The position numbers and the translations under genes were made by a program. The notes under the pieces were generated by a model. It saw nothing but the letters and a program-made list of their open reading frames with translations. It was not told where the DNA came from and did no database searches. From an uncultured Eubacteriales bacterium (GTDB lineage Bacteria; Bacillota; Clostridia; Oscillospirales; Oscillospiraceae), in the NCBI GenBank assembly GCA_900549885.1, contig URQA01000100.1:1-9304 (forward strand): a stretch of DNA of 9,304 nt, in the 5' to 3' direction. The stretch's first letter is position 1. Each line of letters begins with the position of its first letter. Below, one piece after another: positions 6,084 to 9,304 of the stretch.

Positions 6084-6879
6084 ACTGAAAAATATCTGCG
6101 TCAGTTTCCGAAGCGAGCGTCAGGACAAGGTGTTCGGACATACCCGTCAGCAGGTGCTCTTTGATGTGTCCCTGAACGTAAAAAGAGGGACCTGCCTCGG
6201 TATTTTGGGAGAGTCCGGCAGCGGAAAATCCACTATGGGCCGGGTGCTTTGCGGGCTTCTGAAACCGGACAGCGGCGAGGCGATTCTGGACGGCGTATCG
6301 GTCTACGCCTCCCGAGCGGGCCGGCGGAACCTGCAGAACAAGCTCAGTGTGGTATTTCAAGACTACACAACCTCTGCCAATCCCCGTTTCCGTGTCAAAG
6401 ACATCATCGGCGAGGGCCTGACCGTCCGGGAGCGCCGGGAGGGGGGCCGGCTGGAGCGAAAGAAGGAAATGGCCGCCCTTCTGGAACTGGTGGGACTCCC
6501 TGCTGATTTTGCGGGCAGATTTCCCCACGAGCTCTCCGGCGGCCAGCTTCAGCGGGTGTGCATCGCCAGGGCAGTGGCCTGTAAGCCAGAGGTCATCCTC
6601 TTTGATGAGGCGATCTCCTCCCTGGATGCGCATACCCAGGTCCAGGTAATGGATCTGCTGCGGGATCTGAAGGAAAAGCTGGGGCTGACCTATGTATTTA
6701 TCACCCACGACCTGACCTCGATCACATATCTCTGTGACGATGTGCTGTTCCTCTATCAGGGCCGTGTAACAGAATATTTGCCCGTCAGCCGCATCAGCGA
6801 GACTAAGGATGAGTACGCCCGGCGGTTGCTGGAGTCCATTGTGGTATTTGACACCGAGACTTCGGAGGTGGACGTATGA
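6076..6879 (+). CDS. nikE: ABC transporter ATP-binding protein (NikE family)
   Basis: Second ATPase of the importer, 267 residues; it forms the nucleotide-binding dimer with NikD. Motifs are Walker A GESGSGKS (45-52), Q-loop Q95 in VFQDYTTSANPR, signature LSGGQLQR (153-160), Walker B VILFDE (173-178), D-loop SSLD (181-184) and switch histidine H211 in ITHD. FQD...S.NPR and DEA.S.LD closely follow E. coli NikE (VFQDSISAVNPR, DEAVSNLD), which separates it from OppF/DppF proteins, where DEPVSALD is usual. The ATG at 6076 is chosen over GTG 6070 because of the AAGGAG at 6063-6068. It overlaps nikD by 8 bases (ATGCTTGA) and the following hydrolase gene by 4 (ATGA), so it is translationally coupled on both sides. 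Confidence 0.92.
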   Translation: MLELKNICVSFRSERQDKVFGHTRQQVLFDVSLNVKRGTCLGILGESGSGKSTMGRVLCGLLKPDSGEAILDGVSVYASRAGRRNLQNKLSVVFQDYTTSANPRFRVKDIIGEGLTVRERREGGRLERKKEMAALLELVGLPADFAGRFPHELSGGQLQRVCIARAVACKPEVILFDEAISSLDAHTQVQVMDLLRDLKEKLGLTYVFITHDLTSITYLCDDVLFLYQGRVTEYLPVSRISETKDEYARRLLESIVVFDTETSEVDV

Positions 6880-7808
6880 TTTTTTGTGGGATAACACTTT
6901 TGCCTGGTGAGCGAAAAAACGTACCGCTCCCGGTACCGGATGCTCCGTCCCTGAATGCGCTCTGCCTGTGCGGTGCCGCCCCGGGCAAGACGCTGGTGGT
7001 CACGGCAGGGGTCCACGGCTGCGAGTATGTGGGAATTCAGGCCCTGCGCCGTCTGGCGGCGGACCTGGATCCGGCGAGGCTGTCGGGGAACGTCATCCTA
7101 CTGCCGCTGGCAAATCCCAGTGCTTTTTATGCCGGAGCCAAACAGGTGGTGCCGGAGGACGGCGTCAATTTGAACCGAGCCTTCCCCGGCAACTCTGCGG
7201 GCCCCCTTTCCGCTCGATTGGCCTTTGCCCTGGAGGCGGCTTTATACCCGGAAGCCGATCTGCTGGCAGATCTCCACAGCGGAGACTGCAGCGAAACGCT
7301 TCATCCATTGGTGTTCTTCCCGGCAGCAGGGAAGAAAATGGTCAACCAAGTCTCACTGGATGCCGCCAAGGTCCTGACGGTACCCTACCGGGTCCGCTCC
7401 ACCGCCAAGAACGGGCTTTACAGCTGGGCGGTGCAAAGAGACATTCCCGCACTGTTGATTGAGAGGGGCGGGCAGGGGCTTTGGTCTGAACAGGAGGTGG
7501 ACGCCTGCTGTGAGGACGTCCGCTCCCTGTTGCGCCATCTGGAGATTATGCCCGGAGGGAACCCGCCGCGGGATCAGCTGGGGATCACAGAAACCTTCTA
7601 TGCAGAAGCTGAGTCGGAGGGATTTTGGTATCCGGCAGTAGGTTTAGACCAACGGGTCCGAAGGGGAGAACTGCTCGGACACCTGGAGGCACTGTCTGGT
7701 TGCCGCTTACAAGAGGTTCGGGCCGAGTTTGACGGCATTGTCCTTTACTACACAATCGCCTTGGGCGTCCGGGCGGGAGATCCGCTGATCGCATATGGCC
7801 ATCCGTAA
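6876..7808 (+). CDS. AstE/aspartoacylase-family zinc hydrolase (M14-like)
   Basis: A 310-residue cytoplasmic zinc hydrolase of the succinylglutamate desuccinylase/aspartoacylase group. The zinc site is H47 and E50 in GVHGCEYVG plus H134 in ADLHSGD. The likely catalytic glutamate is E196 in ALLIERGG. NLNRAFPG (98-105) matches the motif that holds the carboxylate of acylated amino acids. Residues about 240-305 form the small C-terminal beta domain (VRAEFDGIVLYY, GVRAGDPLIAYG). Relatives remove acyl groups from N-acyl amino acids or cleave similar amides. No signal peptide is seen, so it would act on imported or internal ligand. GGAGGTG at 6864-6870, 5 bases upstream, lies in nikE, and the ATGA overlap ties its expression to the importer. 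This suggests cleavage of a ligand brought in by NikABCDE. The exact substrate cannot be read from the sequence. Confidence 0.88.
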   Translation: MIFCGITLLPGERKNVPLPVPDAPSLNALCLCGAAPGKTLVVTAGVHGCEYVGIQALRRLAADLDPARLSGNVILLPLANPSAFYAGAKQVVPEDGVNLNRAFPGNSAGPLSARLAFALEAALYPEADLLADLHSGDCSETLHPLVFFPAAGKKMVNQVSLDAAKVLTVPYRVRSTAKNGLYSWAVQRDIPALLIERGGQGLWSEQEVDACCEDVRSLLRHLEIMPGGNPPRDQLGITETFYAEAESEGFWYPAVGLDQRVRRGELLGHLEALSGCRLQEVRAEFDGIVLYYTIALGVRAGDPLIAYGHP

Positions 7809-9132
7809 GGAATTCTGGCGGCTGGCCTGGCCCGCCGCGGCAGAGGGCCTGTTGCTGATGCTGCTCACCGCCGCCGACCTGCTGATGGTTTCCGCTCTGG
7901 GAAACACAGCGGTGGCGGCGGTCAGTATTTTTTCCCAGCCCCGTATGGTGATCCTCTGCGTAACCCGCTCCTACTCTGTTGCACTGAGCGCCTATGTTGC
8001 CCGCCGGCGCGGCAAGCATCCGGATGAGTCCCTGACCTCCTGTTCCCGCGCTTCGCTCATGCTGGGGTGCGGTCTCTCGATGCTGCTCCTGGTCGGGACC
8101 TGGATTGGAGCTGGCCCGCTTCTACGACTGGCCGGTGCACAGGATGACTATATCAACTTGGGGTTGCAGTATGCCTTTCCCACCCTGGTGAGTCTGGCGC
8201 TCTCCGGTCCGGCTATTGTCCTTCACGGCATCTTGGCGGGGCTTGGCGATACCAAAAGCGTGCTTGTGTCCAATGTGCTAGGCAACGGAGTCAATGTCGT
8301 GTTCAATGCGCTGCTGATTTACGGTCTGGGCCCATTCCCGCAATTGGGAGTTTTCGGCGCTGGGCTGGGAACTGCTATCGGTGCTGGCGCCACGCTGGTC
8401 TATACGCTGGCGCTTTTCTTACGGCGGCGGCATCCGGCCACTCTGCGGGGCAGAGGGGCCTGGCTGCCGGAACGGGAATACCTCTGCTCCCTGGCCCCCC
8501 TTGCCACGGGCACATTCCTGGAGCAGGCAGCGGAACGGTTTGGGATGTTCACATTTTCACGCCTGGTAGCAGACCTGGGCACAGCGGCGCTAAGCGTCCA
8601 CAACATCTGTGGGAGCCTGTGCGACATTTACTATAGCTTCTCCCAAGGGCTTGGGAAGGCCAGCCTGGTTCAGGCCGGCCAGGCGTTGGGATCTGGAAGA
8701 ACGTGCAACCTGAAACGGATCGGGGCCGTATCCCGCCGGGCGGCGCTTTGGACTGGGGGTGCGGCCACGCTGCTCTATTTGCTGCTCCGGTCACCCTTGC
8801 TTCAGTTCTACCATCTGGAGGGCAACGACCTGGCTCTGGGCTGTGAGATCATGATCTTTGTGGCTGCTGTCAATATTCCGGAGGCATGGGCTATGGTCCA
8901 TGCGGGTCTGCTCCGTGGCTTGGGGCATACCAGTTTTGTGGCCCTCTATTCTCTTATCAGCATCGCAGTGGTGCGGCCGATCCTTACCTTCTTCCTGGTT
9001 TACGAACTTGGTCTTGGATTATACGGAGCATGGATTGCCCTCACTCTCGACCAAACGACAAGAGCGGTCTGTTCCATGCTGGGATCGCGGCAGACGATCC
9101 GTATCAAGATGAAGGACAGCTCAAATTCATGA
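7795..9132 (+). CDS. MATE-family multidrug/metabolite exporter
   Basis: A 445-residue membrane exporter, normal length for MATE proteins, which expel organic compounds in exchange for Na+ or H+. Two homologous halves of six helices are visible. The N half (about 8-210) holds WPAAAEGLLLMLLTAADLLM, the GLGDTKS loop (149-155) with the asparagine-rich helix VSNVLGNGVNVVFNALLI, and GVFGAGLGTAIGAG (185-198). The C half (about 225-430) holds ATGTFLEQAAERFGMF, FSQGLGKASLVQAGQALGSG (282-301), HAGLLRGLGHTSFVALYS and GLGLYGAWIAL. It is not an MFS protein. The start overlaps the hydrolase gene by 14 bases and has no Shine-Dalgarno at normal distance (GGGAGA at 7775-7780 is 14 bases off), so it probably relies on coupled re-initiation. 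Position at the end of a chelate-import operon suggests export of the ligand or of its breakdown product; plain drug efflux cannot be excluded. Confidence 0.9.
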   Translation: MAIRKEFWRLAWPAAAEGLLLMLLTAADLLMVSALGNTAVAAVSIFSQPRMVILCVTRSYSVALSAYVARRRGKHPDESLTSCSRASLMLGCGLSMLLLVGTWIGAGPLLRLAGAQDDYINLGLQYAFPTLVSLALSGPAIVLHGILAGLGDTKSVLVSNVLGNGVNVVFNALLIYGLGPFPQLGVFGAGLGTAIGAGATLVYTLALFLRRRHPATLRGRGAWLPEREYLCSLAPLATGTFLEQAAERFGMFTFSRLVADLGTAALSVHNICGSLCDIYYSFSQGLGKASLVQAGQALGSGRTCNLKRIGAVSRRAALWTGGAATLLYLLLRSPLLQFYHLEGNDLALGCEIMIFVAAVNIPEAWAMVHAGLLRGLGHTSFVALYSLISIAVVRPILTFFLVYELGLGLYGAWIALTLDQTTRAVCSMLGSRQTIRIKMKDSSNS

Positions 9133-9141
9133 TTGCCCTAA

Positions 9142-9304
9142 TACTATCGTGGCATGGATGAGGACTTCTCTCTGCGCTTGACCGATATAGGCCGAGAGGT
9201 AGCCGAGCAGACCTATGAAAAACACTGCTTCTTTACCCGGCGGCTTATTGCGGCCGGGGTCGATCCCCAGACCGCGGAACGGGAGGCCTGCCGGATGGAG
9301 CACA
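9142..9304 (+). pseudogene. DtxR/MntR-family metal-dependent regulator, N-terminus missing (3' end outside window)
   Basis: The frame is open from just after a TAA at 9139-9141 to the window end. From the ATG at 9154 it reads MDEDFSLRLTDIGREVAEQ, then TYEKHCFFTRRLIAAGVDPQ, then TAEREACRMEH. This is the end of the winged helix and the dimerisation/metal-binding domain of a DtxR-family repressor. The metal ligands of the DtxR type are visible: the C-x-x-E-H pattern in ACRMEH and the H of YEKHCFF. The first roughly 70 residues, with the helix-turn-helix, are absent. No other frame can supply them, because the preceding bases encode the MATE C-terminus. No ribosome binding site precedes ATG 9154. 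It is most simply a gene beheaded at a junction near 9133-9154. It could alternatively be expressed as a short DNA-binding-deficient protein, but nothing supports that. Confidence 0.8.

Noticed and set aside
1700..6879. Oligopeptide/dipeptide (Opp/Dpp) transporter as the primary call
   Set aside because: It is the same superfamily, but NikA pocket motifs (ERHTWLE, IRPF, WGMPYDP), the NikB IFNRDLPVIQ and the NikE DEAISSLD segment favour the nickel/metallophore branch. Peptide transport remains a lesser alternative.

Overview
The window looks like a chromosomal segment of a GC-rich Firmicute, most likely a gut Clostridia of the Oscillospiraceae type (Flavonifractor/Lawsonibacter-like). The grounds are strong AGGAGG-type ribosome binding sites, a lipoprotein (not periplasmic) solute-binding protein, GC-rich third codon positions, and an intrinsic terminator with a U run. 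This placement is inference from style, not from a marker gene.

Layout, all genes on the + strand. (1) Positions 2-244 hold the C-terminal DNA-binding domain of an OmpR/PhoB-type response regulator, closed by a strong terminator at 263-301. (2) Positions 302-607 are a more AT-rich spacer with no convincing gene, although its minus strand carries a stretch faintly like a LytTR domain. (3) A promoter at 608-636 and a LysR-family regulator gene (678-1580). (4) A 119-base control region with a perfect 17-base inverted repeat that fits the LysR-type T-N11-A and ATAA-N7-TTAT pattern. (5) A seven-gene run, 1700-9132: a five-gene nickel/metallophore-type ABC importer (nikA, nikB, nikC, nikD, nikE), then an AstE/aspartoacylase-family zinc hydrolase, then a MATE-family exporter. 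From nikB onward the genes overlap or lie 3 bases apart, so they are almost surely co-transcribed and translationally coupled. (6) Straight after the exporter, from 9142 to the window end, lies the C-terminal half of a DtxR-family metal-dependent repressor whose N-terminal HTH is missing.

How it may work together: the lipoprotein NikA-like protein captures a metal chelate, NikB/NikC form the membrane channel, and NikD/NikE power it. The LysR regulator probably switches the operon through the palindrome upstream of nikA. The added hydrolase and exporter are not part of the classical nikABCDE set. They suggest a cycle in which a small amide-containing ligand is exported by the MATE protein, re-imported as a metal complex and cleaved inside the cell, or in which an imported ligand is hydrolysed and its product expelled. 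No ligand-synthesis gene is visible in the window, so this remains a hypothesis.

The parts most worth a second look are this ABC + deacylase + MATE combination, the LysR operator, the structured 173-base gap between nikA and nikB, the substituted ligand-site residue in NikA, and the beheaded metal-regulator gene at the right edge.
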